A DNA stretch of 64,000 nt from Lachancea thermotolerans CBS 6340 (GCF_000142805.1 NC_013084.1:1211854-1275853); one strand, 5' to 3'. Positions 17,693 to 29,300 are shown, counted from the first letter of the stretch. Numbers and translations are program-made. Notes: generated from the letters alone by a model not told the origin.

Positions 17693-18490
17693 TCAGTTGC
17701 CACACCTTTTTATGTATGCATCCCAGCCCGCCTTTCTGTATCTGGCGCCTTCTACGCTAGGGTCTCTTCCCTTGCCAAACAGACCTCTGCCAACAATGAT
17801 GATGTCGGAGCCACCAGTAACAACTTCGTCCACAGTGCGATACTGTTGACCCAAGCTGTCGCCTTTGTCGTCGAGGCCAACGCCAGGGGTCATGACGAGC
17901 CAGTCAAAGCCCTCGTCACGTCCTCCCATGTCGTTCTGTGCAATAAAGCCAATCACAAAGTCTTTGTCGCTCTTGGCTATGTCCACGGTCCCCTTGGTGT
18001 ATTCACCGTACGCAAGTGCGCCCTTGCAGGAAAGCTCCGCAAGCATCAAAAGCCCTCTTGGTTCCTGAGTTGTCTCCTGCGCGGCCTGCTTTAGACCCTG
18101 AACGATGCCAGGACCAGTTACACCGTGCGCGTTCGTTATGTCGGCCCATTGTGCAATCTTGTACACACCAGACGAGTACTGCAGCTTAACCGTATTACCA
18201 ATGTCCGCAAACTTACGGTCTTCGAAGATCATGAAGTTGAACTTCTTCGCAAGCTCTTTCAGGGGGACCACCGTTCCTTCCATGGAGAAGTCATCTAGGA
18301 TGTCGACATGCGTCTTCAGCAGACAGATGTGGGGTCCGAGCACCTGCACCAGATCCAAGAGTTCTTTGGTAGTATGAACATCTAGAGATGCGCACAAGTT
18401 TGTTTTCTTCTCGTGCATTAGCTTCAAAAGTTTCGCTGCCACAGGGCTAGCATGGCGTTCTGCTCTTTCAAGGTAACTCAAAGCGGACAT
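17693..18490 (-). CDS. URA3: Orotidine-5'-phosphate decarboxylase
   Basis: 265 residues (yeast 267). The catalytic Lys59 in LLKTHVD and the tetrad Asp91/Lys93/Asp96 in [12 protein letters not shown] sit at the yeast numbering. The phosphate-binding GRGLFG segment is near the C-terminus. It catalyses the last step of UMP synthesis, OMP to UMP plus CO2. In S. cerevisiae URA3 is activated by Ppr1; I looked for the TTCGG-N6-CCGAA site in the 364 bp upstream and did not find a full copy, only a CCGAA half near 18728. Confidence 0.99.
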   Translation of the reverse strand: MSALSYLERAERHASPVAAKLLKLMHEKKTNLCASLDVHTTKELLDLVQVLGPHICLLKTHVDILDDFSMEGTVVPLKELAKKFNFMIFEDRKFADIGNTVKLQYSSGVYKIAQWADITNAHGVTGPGIVQGLKQAAQETTQEPRGLLMLAELSCKGALAYGEYTKGTVDIAKSDKDFVIGFIAQNDMGGRDEGFDWLVMTPGVGLDDKGDSLGQQYRTVDEVVTGGSDIIIVGRGLFGKGRDPSVEGARYRKAGWDAYIKRCGN

Positions 18491-18854
18491 AATGAAATTG
18501 TTTATGGCGCCGATGCTCAGAGACTTAGAAACTGGGCCTGTCGGTCAAATCACTGACTGTTCTGGTATCTCATCTGTGATTTTGATAATCTTGAAAAATT
18601 TCAATGCCCAAATTCAGATAGCTAGTCTCGGAGGCCAAGCACAGCGTTGGCATATAAGTAAAATTGTAGCGACGAGCCCTCCAGGCCGCACTAGCGTTCT
18701 TGTCAGGGTTTGAGATAGACACTGCACGCCGAAAGTTGAGACATCTTCACCTTCGCTTTATTAGTGGCCACAGCACTCCAGATTTATGAAATGAGTAAGG
18801 TCGCCAGCGGATCCCAAATCTAGTACGACATAACACAATTACCTGTTGCATGAA
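18491..18854. promoter_or_regulatory. Divergent spacer URA3 / carrier-like gene
   Basis: 364 bp holding both promoters. I found no perfect Ppr1 inverted site and no strong TATA box; half-site CCGAA near 18728 only. Confidence 0.4.
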
Positions 18855-20180
18855 ATGAGTTCAGAAGCAGTGAAGAATGAGGACTCGGCTCTAACGGGTG
18901 GCAGTTCATCCCTAATTGGCGCCATGACGGCTGGTGGACGCTCTATGGTATACCAGCTGACATCATTTTACCTCCGCACGCCTGTCAAATTGTTCAGACC
19001 CGCAAGGTTTGACTACTTGCATTACCTTCGCGTGCTATTAGTAGGAGAAGACAAAGCCCAAACTCACATCGAAAAAGCGCCCCAGTCGAGATTTTTGAAG
19101 TTCTGGAATCCACGCTACTTTTACTATTTGGAAAACTCTTCTATCGGGCTATTGACAAAGGGCCTAAACAAGTATGGCTGGAAAGTCATTCCTGAGAGGG
19201 TGCTTCCACCCCTAGTTGCAAATTCTGTTGCAGGCGTGGTCCTTTACACGACATACCTTACAACTCTGGATCACTTTGACAAAGTCAATAATCCAGAGTC
19301 TACAAATCACCGACCGTTGGACGTCATGAGAGCTGGGTTTTTGGCAGGCGCCGCCCAGGCACTTACCTCGGCACCCATTGACGCCATCTACACGAGGTCT
19401 ACAGTCGATCAACTAATTTCGCACGCAAAGACTTATGACAATCTGTGGGTGTATGGATTCAAAAAACTTCAAGAAATTGGGCTTGTTGGATGCTTCGGTG
19501 GGTTTGGTCTCTCACTAGTTAAGGAGTGCACCGGCTTTGCCGCCTATTTTACTGTTTTCGAGGTTTTTAAGGGTCAAATCTGCCAATGGACTATTGATTT
19601 TATGAAACACTATCGCGAACTCAAATTCTCCATTCGTCAATCCAAGATTGCTAGGTTGTTCCAGGAAGAGTCAGAAGAGGACTTAAACGATATCGACCCT
19701 GTATTCATGAGCACAAGAGAAGAAAGTTGGTTTCGTAAAGCATTCGTCTTTGTTGGGGGTGTTTCCGCTGCTCTTCTTTTACAAATGATCCAGTACCCAT
19801 TTGCTAAGCTGCAGAAAATGCACCTTTCGCGACTGGAGGTTTTAGACATGTACAGCAAGGCGAAAATCGCAGATGAGGCCAAACCTGCCACTTCCACAAT
19901 CTCACCGAAGCCAAACCATATCAGAATTAAGCTAAGGCCAAAAAGCCGAAGACTTTTTCACATCTATTACCATTCTTATCTTGACACTTTTCAGCACATC
20001 TATTTTATTCAAAAGAACACGGGGTCTACTTTAAGATGGCTCTACAAGGGCTTTACTAGGAACACTTTAGCAATAATTCCTGGCACTACGGCCGGCCTAC
20101 TACTTTTGGAAGTAATGAGAAACAAATTGAGTGAAAACGTCTCTGAGTCCTCATCCAAATTTTCAAAATTCCAACACTAA
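18855..20180 (+). CDS. Mitochondrial-carrier-like membrane protein, function unknown
   Basis: 441 residues from the first ATG; the frame opens three codons earlier but only at TTG. I do not recognise the gene. Several features suggest a degenerate mitochondrial carrier fold: Gly-rich helices such as AGFLAGAAQALTSAPIDAIYTR (about 160-181), where PIDAIY stands where carriers have Px[D/E]xx[K/R], GGVSAALLLQMIQYPFAKLQ, and a C-terminal RNTLAIIPGTTAGLLLLEV that looks like the last carrier helix. None of the three signatures is complete, as in outer-membrane carrier relatives such as Ugo1. The segment 250-285 is charged and likely a loop. I recall no S. cerevisiae gene at this place between URA3 and GEA. 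CDS status is secure; the fold is inferred. Confidence 0.8.
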   Translation: MSSEAVKNEDSALTGGSSSLIGAMTAGGRSMVYQLTSFYLRTPVKLFRPARFDYLHYLRVLLVGEDKAQTHIEKAPQSRFLKFWNPRYFYYLENSSIGLLTKGLNKYGWKVIPERVLPPLVANSVAGVVLYTTYLTTLDHFDKVNNPESTNHRPLDVMRAGFLAGAAQALTSAPIDAIYTRSTVDQLISHAKTYDNLWVYGFKKLQEIGLVGCFGGFGLSLVKECTGFAAYFTVFEVFKGQICQWTIDFMKHYRELKFSIRQSKIARLFQEESEEDLNDIDPVFMSTREESWFRKAFVFVGGVSAALLLQMIQYPFAKLQKMHLSRLEVLDMYSKAKIADEAKPATSTISPKPNHIRIKLRPKSRRLFHIYYHSYLDTFQHIYFIQKNTGSTLRWLYKGFTRNTLAIIPGTTAGLLLLEVMRNKLSENVSESSSKFSKFQH

Positions 20181-20287
20181 ATTACATACCATCTATCAAG
20201 TTGGCAGCGAACGCTTCTATAGCTTTCAGTGTGCATATTCATTATCTAATTTGTTCATTCCATCAAATTTTCCACGAGATTATGATC

Positions 20288-23200
20288 TTAAGGCTTTTCA
20301 TCATTATTAAGTGCCTCGGTTGACTGTGTCTCGGTTGGCTTTGTCTGACTTAGCTGTACCTCAGTTGACTGAGTCTCGGTTGGCTGTTCACGCTGCTTTT
20401 TCTCTGCAAGAAGATCCTGCAATATTTTCTCAACTGTCGGATTCTCAACGTATTTATTGAATACGTTGAGGATTTTGAGAAATGAATCATTTTCTGCTTT
20501 TCCTAACTTGAGGTAGTGAATGTAAACTTTGGAAAAGAGCGACAAAACTTCTGGAATAGCCGTAGGTTTATTTTCACCTTCCATCATTACCAGAAATCCG
20601 TTATCAACAACTTCAGATATCGTTAAAGTATCAGAAAAAGTGTCTAAATTCTCAAGGATTGTAGATTCCAAAGACCCAACGGCATAAGTTCTGAGTTGGT
20701 AACAGGGATTGAAACATTGATGCCCGAGAGCTTGCAAGAGACCAACCAATTCAGCTTTACTCAACACATCTCGCCTTTTCAATTTGATAAGGTGGGTGGT
20801 AGCATTGATCGATTTCAGTGATGTCTCAACAGTTTCTTGGTAAGGGTTCTCCTGATTCTTTGCCTGACCATTCTCTGAAGACTTTTCATATTCTTCTTCC
20901 CACTTACTTCCAATTGCTCCAATGGAAGAAATTTCGTCAAGAAGCCCGAGAACCCAGAGGAAGTTTGTACTTGAGATCGAGTTTTCCTTTTTCAATATTG
21001 ATCCATTTAGGTACTCAAATACAGTACATGTATGTCTTTCAGCAGAGGCGAATGCACGCAAGACTTTCCAGAAGCCTTCATTTTGATACAATACGGCACT
21101 ATAGTTTTCAATCTCGGTCAGTGAAAGAAGCATCCTCAGCATTTCTGAGCCTTGATCGCTAGCAAAAAACTTTTGATCGTAAATCTCATTTTCTGCGAGG
21201 AGATCTTCATTTATAAGCTTTGTGATTGCATTCGGCTCTTCCAAAACTGAAACCAGAAGCAGTTTGTAGGCCAATATACGACGCTTGAAACCTTTAAAGG
21301 AGCCACCAATCAACCCAATTTCAGATAACTTTGCCAAAACAGCTTTTCCAACTTCTTTATCATGTTTACAAAACAAATAGGAGGCCAAAGCCAGTTCCAT
21401 CAAAAACAGGACTTCGGGTTCAAAATATCTGAAATTCTCAGCATTTTTTTTCATTGGAATGCTATTCAAAAGAACGGAAATTAGCATGCTCATGACATTT
21501 ATCTCGTTACCAAAAATCGACGAAGAAATATGACTGGACCGAATACATTCCATTGCACTGATTGAGGCGCTCAACTCCTCCTCAGTTGGCTCTTCATCAC
21601 CCTTTAGATACGAAGCAAAAGTTGATAGAAGGCCTCTGTTGACTTTCGACTTGTTGATAGAATATTCGGGAGTTGGCTTGGGGAGATTTCCGATCCTCAG
21701 CTTATTTTGAAGATCAGGAAATATATCTGGGGAGATCATGGCATGTTCAAATAAGTTCAGAAGTATCTCAACTATGAGCGACCACGCTGTCTCGCTCATA
21801 ATTTGAGAGTTTTGATTTTTCTGTAGAAAGCGGAAGAGGACAACAGTGCATAACTGGCTTTTAAAGTTACGGCCAAACCTTACTGAAAGACTGCTCACGG
21901 TTAGGGTTTCCTTCGACTCTTCCAAGTTGATTTGAACAACGGGAATGCCTTCCAACTCTTGGTTTTCCGAGGAGTTGTTTGTGATCTGCTTGGTTAATAG
22001 CGTTGATTTGGCAATTTGTTCGATGATGTCGTTGAACAACTTGTTTTGCCCAAAAAAGCATGCTATATGGGAGCACTTATCGATGCTGGTTAGCATCCTT
22101 GTGCTTATGTGGTCATCAGAAGCAACTTCGAATATCTTAAACAAAGTTTGAACTATCGATGAACCAACTATGCTGAATATTTCTTTGTCAAATTGAAGAA
22201 GACATGACTTGTCAAGGCTCGCTCTCTCCTCATCGAGAGTATCTGATGTCTGAGTTACTACGGTAGTTGATGATACCAGATTATTCCAAGCATCATCAAA
22301 CCACTTGTCCGTGCCGTGGTGCTCTTCTGGCATGACAATTTCCTTATCACGGATGGAGCAGAAGATTCTGTCAAGGTACCACATTGGAAAATCTTTCTGA
22401 TTGTTACATCCTTTGAGGTTGTAAGTATAGTCATCAAAAGTCATATGTTTCTTCACAAGGGGGTTGTGTAGATCTGTGTTCAACAGAATGACAGAATAAC
22501 TCAGGATAAAAACTGAGTCTGCGTCAGGCTGTACCGTACTGTAGTCATTTTCTATATCTAAGCCGGCTTTTTCTGGGTCATATTCCTGGCTCTCAACATA
22601 CTTTGCGGAGAAAGTTTCAACTATTCTTTCTATCTGCTGAGATTCACCTGGTAAACGAAACTTTGTAAGCATTATACGCAATGCTTCGTCAATACGCAAA
22701 CCCTTGAAATCAAAGAGATTCACGAATTTCTTAAGCAATGAAATATTGTCGGGGTTGGCCAAGTGCTCGCCAATAGATTTTTTGTTGAGTCTCCCGTTTT
22801 TTTCAAAGAGGAATTTTGCAATGTCAGTCTCTGAGTCGGATTCGATGAATTTGTGTTCGATCAAAAGAGGAATTCCCTTCTTAGGCTTCTCATTGAAAGA
22901 TTCTGTGCATTTAATGAACTCGGTCTTTTTTGCTCGTTCCTTGAGAGCTTTTATTGGTGGGCTTTGGGACAGCAATGAACGGTCTTCTCCTTCTATGCGA
23001 TCATGCATGTTATCAACTAGTGAAATCAAGCCTTCCAGGCAAATGGGGGGTACGCTGTCTGCAGTGGTAAGTGCGGATTCAGGAAGCGCCAATTTGGTGA
23101 GTGACTCTATAACTGTAGTTGATAGGTCTGACCTGTTCAAGTTACAGTCAAAGTTCATAAACATCCTTGTGAAGAAAGATGGTGTTCTTGTCCAGAGAAT

Positions 23201-24487
23201 AGAAATTTGTTCGGTAATTAGCTCCTTTGCTGCTGAAGAACGTGCTTTGGGATTCGTTGCTCGATTTGTTTTCAAGATTTCCAAAATGCTTGTAAAGGTT
23301 AACTCAATCTGTCTTTGCAGATGTTCGCCAAGGATTATAACCAGCGTAGTGAATAGTTGTAACGCGGACTGAAGAAGTGAGAGCTTTTCGGTATTCTGAA
23401 TGATATAAAGAACATTCTTGAAGATTGGGTCGGAAACAAGGTTGAAAAGACGAGGATGAATGGGAAACAAATTTCCAGATACCTCAATTGCTGTGTTAAG
23501 TAAGTTGAGACCAAATACTTTGGTTGAGTTGTTATGTTTGAATTGGTTTTCTGGCATGATTAAAGAAACCAAGATTCCAAGGTAGTCTCTTATCACCGGA
23601 AGACCATAGTTTTCTTCCAACTGCCGTGTACTTTTCTCAATCACATCTGTCCTTATACTGCTTGAACAAGACTCTGCGTCCTTTAAATCTTCTTCAGGAG
23701 GCGAATCCTGAGATGTACCAATAACATCGTCTTTCAGAACATTTTTAGAGAAATCTTCGTCGTTAATGTACTTTTGCAGGTCAGTGGCCTGAATTCCTCG
23801 CAACTTGCCGAAGACTTTCACAGTGATTGACATCATTGACATTTCTGCAGCTTTTCTTAGAACTTCAGTTCTCTTTTTATTACAAGCCAAGGACATGACA
23901 GTTTGCAGGACCTCATATACGATAGAGTCCGATAAAATATTGCTATCTTCGGATAGTATTACGGTTTCTAACAGAACGAGGACTTTCAACAAAACAGAAT
24001 CGTCATTAGTCTGCTCAGAACCTTCGAACCTGCAGTGGGTCAATGCATTCACCGCTTCGCGACAAGCAATTGTGTGATTCAATGAGCTTGGACCAATAAT
24101 CCGAAAAGTTATGAATTTTTGAAGCGAATCTAAGGCCAAAGATGTGATGTAGCCTGAGATAGAAGGCGTACTGATAACCAACAGGAATGGTTGAAGTAAC
24201 GTTAGAGAGTCAATTTTCTCAAGCGAACTCAAGCTGTTCAGCATCAATCGCAATTGAACAAATCCCGAGAGTAAAGGGTCTTTGTTCTTGCTTGTTGACA
24301 GGTTATTGAAGGTGTCGGCAAGTGAATCATCTTGGTTGCTGAAGATCTCACTACCGCCACTCAACAGAGCTGCCACGCCGGTCTGAGCTGTGTACTTGGA
24401 ATACTTGCGCATCGCAGTTGACAGCGTAATACACTCCTTTATGACGATCGTCACTGGATCGACTGCCACATCGTAGTTTTCCGCCAT
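20288..24487 (-). CDS. GEA2: Gea1/Gea2, Sec7-domain Arf guanine-nucleotide exchange factor
   Basis: 1399 residues (yeast Gea2 about 1459). The N-terminus VDPVTIVIKECITLSTAMRK through SGGSEIFSNQDD is the conserved DCB region; HUS follows. The Sec7 domain is at roughly 530-730, with FRLPGESQQIERIVE carrying the catalytic glutamic finger and FILSYSVILLNTDLHNP as motif 2. HDS domains fill the rest. The C-terminus has a small PTETQSTE duplication. It activates Arf1 at the Golgi for COPI transport and is the brefeldin A target. Yeast kept two copies (GEA1 on X, GEA2 on V); here there is one, marking where the chromosome V and X synteny blocks meet. An ATG 16 codons upstream adds residues absent from yeast Gea2, so the shorter start is used. 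Confidence 0.97.
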   Translation of the reverse strand: MAENYDVAVDPVTIVIKECITLSTAMRKYSKYTAQTGVAALLSGGSEIFSNQDDSLADTFNNLSTSKNKDPLLSGFVQLRLMLNSLSSLEKIDSLTLLQPFLLVISTPSISGYITSLALDSLQKFITFRIIGPSSLNHTIACREAVNALTHCRFEGSEQTNDDSVLLKVLVLLETVILSEDSNILSDSIVYEVLQTVMSLACNKKRTEVLRKAAEMSMMSITVKVFGKLRGIQATDLQKYINDEDFSKNVLKDDVIGTSQDSPPEEDLKDAESCSSSIRTDVIEKSTRQLEENYGLPVIRDYLGILVSLIMPENQFKHNNSTKVFGLNLLNTAIEVSGNLFPIHPRLFNLVSDPIFKNVLYIIQNTEKLSLLQSALQLFTTLVIILGEHLQRQIELTFTSILEILKTNRATNPKARSSAAKELITEQISILWTRTPSFFTRMFMNFDCNLNRSDLSTTVIESLTKLALPESALTTADSVPPICLEGLISLVDNMHDRIEGEDRSLLSQSPPIKALKERAKKTEFIKCTESFNEKPKKGIPLLIEHKFIESDSETDIAKFLFEKNGRLNKKSIGEHLANPDNISLLKKFVNLFDFKGLRIDEALRIMLTKFRLPGESQQIERIVETFSAKYVESQEYDPEKAGLDIENDYSTVQPDADSVFILSYSVILLNTDLHNPLVKKHMTFDDYTYNLKGCNNQKDFPMWYLDRIFCSIRDKEIVMPEEHHGTDKWFDDAWNNLVSSTTVVTQTSDTLDEERASLDKSCLLQFDKEIFSIVGSSIVQTLFKIFEVASDDHISTRMLTSIDKCSHIACFFGQNKLFNDIIEQIAKSTLLTKQITNNSSENQELEGIPVVQINLEESKETLTVSSLSVRFGRNFKSQLCTVVLFRFLQKNQNSQIMSETAWSLIVEILLNLFEHAMISPDIFPDLQNKLRIGNLPKPTPEYSINKSKVNRGLLSTFASYLKGDEEPTEEELSASISAMECIRSSHISSSIFGNEINVMSMLISVLLNSIPMKKNAENFRYFEPEVLFLMELALASYLFCKHDKEVGKAVLAKLSEIGLIGGSFKGFKRRILAYKLLLVSVLEEPNAITKLINEDLLAENEIYDQKFFASDQGSEMLRMLLSLTEIENYSAVLYQNEGFWKVLRAFASAERHTCTVFEYLNGSILKKENSISSTNFLWVLGLLDEISSIGAIGSKWEEEYEKSSENGQAKNQENPYQETVETSLKSINATTHLIKLKRRDVLSKAELVGLLQALGHQCFNPCYQLRTYAVGSLESTILENLDTFSDTLTISEVVDNGFLVMMEGENKPTAIPEVLSLFSKVYIHYLKLGKAENDSFLKILNVFNKYVENPTVEKILQDLLAEKKQREQPTETQSTEVQLSQTKPTETQSTEALNNDEKP

Positions 24488-24837
24488 GATACTCTGATTG
24501 GCTTTAAACAGCAAAAAAAAAAGAGCTTCTCGCACTTAGGATAGTGCTAATCGAACGCCTAGTTAAGCCAGCCGGTGGTTATTCGACGGTGTGGATATTA
24601 AGCCGCTGAACTTCCTTCCAACGTGAAATTAATGGAGTGGCTGGGACAAATCGACCTTTTTTACTTGTTTTTGGTGTCCACTTTTCATCAAGTTCACCAA
24701 TTCTAAACAAAAGCGCCTTGGCCGGGTAAAAAACTGGAAAAGTCGATACAAAGCTTAACTCTAGTAGAAAATGAAGCGATGAGTTGGCATTGGAAGCGTA
24801 CAGCTCATTGAGTTTCCTCGCATCAAGGGTTTACAAA
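24488..24837. promoter_or_regulatory. Divergent promoter GEA / CPR7 with Reb1 site
   Basis: 350 bp between two start codons. A Reb1-type CGGGTAA is at 24723-24729, a usual position for a nucleosome-depleted divergent promoter. No clear TATA box. Confidence 0.5.
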
Positions 24838-26025
24838 ATGAGCAGAAGCAATGTGTATATGGACATCAAAATTGGGGATGAAAAAGTCGGAAGAATAGTA
24901 ATTGAACTGTTCGACGACAAAGCTCCCAAAAGCAGTAAGAATTTCTACCACCTATGCAAAGGCGATGCCCAGATTGGGAGCCGTCAATTGTGGTATAAAA
25001 ACAACTTCTTCCACCGAGTAATTCAGAGTTTTATGGTGCAAGCCGGTGATATAATTTACGGTTCAAAAGGACCTGAAAAATCTGATGACATCGGCAAGGG
25101 AGGCTGCTCGATCTTTGGCAAGAAAGATGAGCTCGATTTGGACAGCACATTGGAAACCGTTGGTGGTGTACGTTGCTGTGGAATATTTGAAGACGAAAAC
25201 CTAGGTGACTTCACAGAGCCATTTATGGTTGCGATGGCTAATATGGGCGAGGCCGACACTAATAGCTCGCAGTTTTTCATCACCACTTGCTCCTCGCCGC
25301 ATTTGAACAATAAGCATAGCGTTATTGGTCGAGTTGTGTACGGAAAGTCGGTTGTGAGAAGCATAGAGCATACGGCGGTTGATTCCGATGGATTCCCCAC
25401 TACGCCTGTTTTAATAGAAGACTGCGGCGAATGGAACGAAACTCTCGGGATTCCTCTATACAACGCCTCAAACAACACTATCGGAGGAGATGTTTTCGAA
25501 GAATACCCAGATGACGATCTGAATTTTGACAAAGATTCAGCAGAAAAAGCTTATGAGGCATCCTGTATCATCAAGGATTCGGGCTCGCTGTTGTTTAAAT
25601 CAAAAGACTACCAAAATGCATACTTCAAGTACAGAAAAGCACTCAAGTATGTCAATGAGTTCATACCTGACATTGACATGGATAAAGTGTTCTACGAGAA
25701 GTTTACCGAATTAAAAGCAAAGCTATACTTGAATTTGATCCTAGTTATGTTCAATCAAAAGAAGTACGAAGATGCTATCAAGTATTCTGTTTACCTCCTT
25801 GAGATTCCAGAAGCCTCTGGGCTTGACAGAGCTAAAGCGTACTATAGGAGCGGCAATTGTCATCTAATGAAAAAAAGATTTGATAAGGCCCTTGCAGATT
25901 TCAATGCATGCAAAGAACACAATCCAAATGACGAAGCTGTAGATAAAAAGATTGGAGAAGCACAAAATAAACTGGAGGAGTCCAAGGAAAGAACAAGGAA
26001 GAGCATTGCAAAATTCTTCAGTTAG
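24838..26025 (+). CDS. CPR7: Cpr7, Hsp90 co-chaperone cyclophilin (Cyp40 type)
   Basis: 395 residues (yeast 393). Cyclophilin domain at about 1-185: FFHRVIQSFMVQAGDI holds the catalytic Arg region and SSQFFITTCSSPHLNNKHS the substrate pocket. The domain has the Cpr7-type GKGGCSIFGKKDE insert. A linker with LYNASNNTIGGDVFEEYPDD leads to three TPR repeats (about 230-375) that bind the Hsp90 MEEVD tail; it ends KSIAKFFS as in yeast. Role: peptidyl-prolyl isomerase and Hsp90 co-chaperone. The reading frame extends 18 codons upstream but opens at TTG, so the first ATG is taken. Confidence 0.96.
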   Translation: MSRSNVYMDIKIGDEKVGRIVIELFDDKAPKSSKNFYHLCKGDAQIGSRQLWYKNNFFHRVIQSFMVQAGDIIYGSKGPEKSDDIGKGGCSIFGKKDELDLDSTLETVGGVRCCGIFEDENLGDFTEPFMVAMANMGEADTNSSQFFITTCSSPHLNNKHSVIGRVVYGKSVVRSIEHTAVDSDGFPTTPVLIEDCGEWNETLGIPLYNASNNTIGGDVFEEYPDDDLNFDKDSAEKAYEASCIIKDSGSLLFKSKDYQNAYFKYRKALKYVNEFIPDIDMDKVFYEKFTELKAKLYLNLILVMFNQKKYEDAIKYSVYLLEIPEASGLDRAKAYYRSGNCHLMKKRFDKALADFNACKEHNPNDEAVDKKIGEAQNKLEESKERTRKSIAKFFS

Positions 26026-26315
26026 CGGATTTTATATAGTATAACTAGAGTTTGCGCGGTAAGATAGTGACTGACTTGCCTGAGGATGGTGGCGAAGCAA
26101 ATGAACTTTTGAGTCAAGCAGTTCAGATTAATGAATGGCCAAATATTTAGTCGTAAAGCTTTCATTTGCTCAATAAAGTATATATTTCCGCGGATGGATG
26201 GTGGCTATTTATGCACTACGGCCAGAGCTTTCAAAAATCATGTGGTTTCAAGGGAAGAGGCTCCTCGAAGGTGTCACTGTTAGAGGGTCTTCAATGTATT
26301 GGTGGCAACGTACTG

Positions 26316-29300
26316 CTAGAAGTCATCCAGCAAGCTTCTGACCTGGGTGTTATTACCGCTAGCACCACCTGTGGAGTTGATGCCCTGTTGGACAGGTTTA
26401 CCCGATATATCATCGAATTTCTCAAATATGCTTCTCAATCTCACAGGTTGCTCATCATTATTAGCTGGCGATTTTTCAGGCGTTGTCTTAACTTCAATGT
26501 TTTGTTTCTCGCGCAGGAACTTATCTTCAAATTTCCAATTCACTATAAGCGAAAGCGCCAAAAAGTCACAGCCCATTCTCGTGTAGATCGCTGCGACTCT
26601 GAGCACAGTTTTATACTCAAGCTCTGTATCGACCTCTAAAGATGCAGCATAGAGAGTCCTACCCATTCTCCTGACCTGTCTATAAAGCATGAGGAGGGCA
26701 GGATCTTCAACCAAAAAGGACTTGTTGACTGATTCTTGCTGATTTATCAGCTTTGCGTTGTCGCTCAGATGAATGGGGGACATAATTAAAGCCTTCATGG
26801 CGAGACTAGGCTCGTTGATAGCATGGTAGATCAAGCTAGTCAACCACCGGTCGTTGCTCAAAACCGCTTGCGGCAAAACATTGTTTAATAAAACATCCTT
26901 TAGCACCGGGCCAAAATCACCTTCGTAAACCCTACAAACGCCAAAAGCTAGTGGGAGGTCATCCATTTGTTTGAGAATGACATTAACGGCGTCCTTAAGC
27001 GAGTCTGCCAGCAAAAAAAAACACGCCGCATCTGGGAAACGGTGCTTACTGAGTAATACAAAAGCATTTTTGAAGGCCGCCCTTCTCCACCGAGGCTCTC
27101 GAAAATCGTTATTCAAAAATTTAAGCATTTTTTGTTGTTCCGGATGACCTACGCTGATTCTCCACAAGCTAGTAAGGATTTGCTTTTTCTTCAATGATAG
27201 ATAGAAAATACCGGCACTTCTTGGATCTCTATTTGCATCGTTTGAAAACTCAAATTTTGCGATATTATCGAATGTAGCCACGAGGTCGTCGCGTTCTGCC
27301 CAGTAGCTGATTTTGTATTCCCGTGCGCGCTTCCAAGAATTGATGTTGGGCATCACCGTTGAAAACAAGACCTTACGATTTTTTGAACATAGAGACCAAA
27401 GAGCATCTCTGACATGGACTGATTCCTGCGTTTTGCGGTGCAACTCGAAAAGTTTGACCCCAAGTATAAAAAGCATGCCGTTGTAATCAAGCGCCCGGTC
27501 GTTTTTATCCATGTCTTCAATAGCTTCAATTACTGTCAACAGTGTTACTTGTTGATGGCGAGTAAGGAATGGTAAGGCGTGTTTGGCGAGTTTTTCTTTC
27601 AATGAAAGTGATACCGAGGCATTGAAGTATGAATACGGCTCAGGGTAAGAATCCATTGAGTAGGACTCCTCGTTCGGACAGACAAACTTTTGATAACTAA
27701 GCTCCAATGTTGAACCTAATTCTGCAACATCAATAGATCTGAACTCAAAATCTCGAAGTTTCAAGAAAAGTCTCAAAAGGATTTCTCTTACTAGCTTCAA
27801 CTTTCCTGCGTATAATGCCTGAATCAGCATTTGTGGGTGATAGACTGGAAGAGGGCCGTTCAGGACTGTGCTCAAGTGCATGATATCGTTTGAAAGAATC
27901 CTTCTTGATCCTATGGACTGATTTGTAAACTTATCATGGATGTCCAAATATTTGTCCTTGATAAATAATTGGTTTCCAGAGGCAGCAACAAATGTTCCGT
28001 CTGTCATCCAGATTGAATCTCCAACGGGATGAGTTGTGTGTTGACTTAGGTCAATTTTTTCAACGGGACAGTAGCTGGGATTCTTGCTTGTGTAGTCATA
28101 CCTAAGTTGGGTGAACAATAGAGAATGATCTTTGAATCCAACAGAAAAAATACTCTGACTGAACTTTGTGCTCGTCCAGTCAATATCTCTTATAAGATCG
28201 TCAAATGACTCTTCATACTCTAGAAAACTTCTCCTTAAATCCCAAATTGTTAATCTCTGGCGAGATTTATCAACCACACATATTTTGTCTATTGAAGAGC
28301 CACATATTAGGGTACAGTCAGAAAGACCTGTGTCCATTTCGAACGTCAACTTCCACTCGATGAAATGAGGCATGACTATGCTTTTGAATGTTTTAATCAG
28401 GCCGTTTTTGGTAATAATGGAGACCAAAGACCTATCAGCGAAAAACCCATAATTCACAGGGTTGATGGAGGACACCAGGTATATATCTTTTTCATCCCCA
28501 ATGTCGAGCGAGCTGGATTTTACTGGGACAATGCCACGGCTGAATGAGACTTCGAATCCGCATGTTTGGCCACTTGAGTAGATCAAGGCGATGAAATGGC
28601 AATCGTGTTGATGCTTTTTTTCTGGGGTATTAAGCATTAAGCGGGGCTCGCCCATTATCTTGTCGAGAATGTGTGTCGATCTAGCAATAGACTTCTTACT
28701 GCTTTTGCTGTCAGGGCAATCCCATATTTGAAGCTCGAGATTCATGGAAAGTGTTACAACCAATGCGCCGCGCTCGAGAACAACTGCATCAAGTAAAGGT
28801 GTTTCACTGTAGATGATGTTTTTTTTACGAAGAGACATGCATCCAGGTAGAGGCTGCGGAACCCATATGCAATTTTCGGAGAAGCGTGATAAAGTTATCA
28901 TGGCCATACCATCGCTGCTTCTTCCTAACTTTTGGATCGACTTGTTGTGACCGGTTAACTTGTGCAAAAGGGTACCAAATTTCCCGCTTTTCCCAGTCAA
29001 TGCCTTAGTCAGGTCAACGCTTGAATGTCGCAGGACACCTTTGACGTCATGAACAATGAGTGAAATCTGTTTTGAGTCGCCTCGCGTGAGCTGAGGTTCA
29101 GCAAAATACAGAAACTCCGGTAAGTGAACAAAGGCACCAGGATCGATTTGAGTAGAGCAAAGCTTTCTTTTACTCATAAGCTTTGGAGGGTCATGAGAGA
29201 GGTTTTCCAGGGCATAAACATCAAGTCTTCCTGAGGAGTCTGCTATAATGGCAACTTCGGGGTGCAGCCGAGAAAAATACTCAAATTCTGGGGGTGTATG

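Noticed and set aside
24784-24837. Upstream TTG extension of CPR7 as a mitochondrial-targeted isoform
   Set aside because: The 18-residue extension could be read as a targeting peptide, but non-AUG initiation has no support here and yeast Cpr7 begins at the matching ATG.
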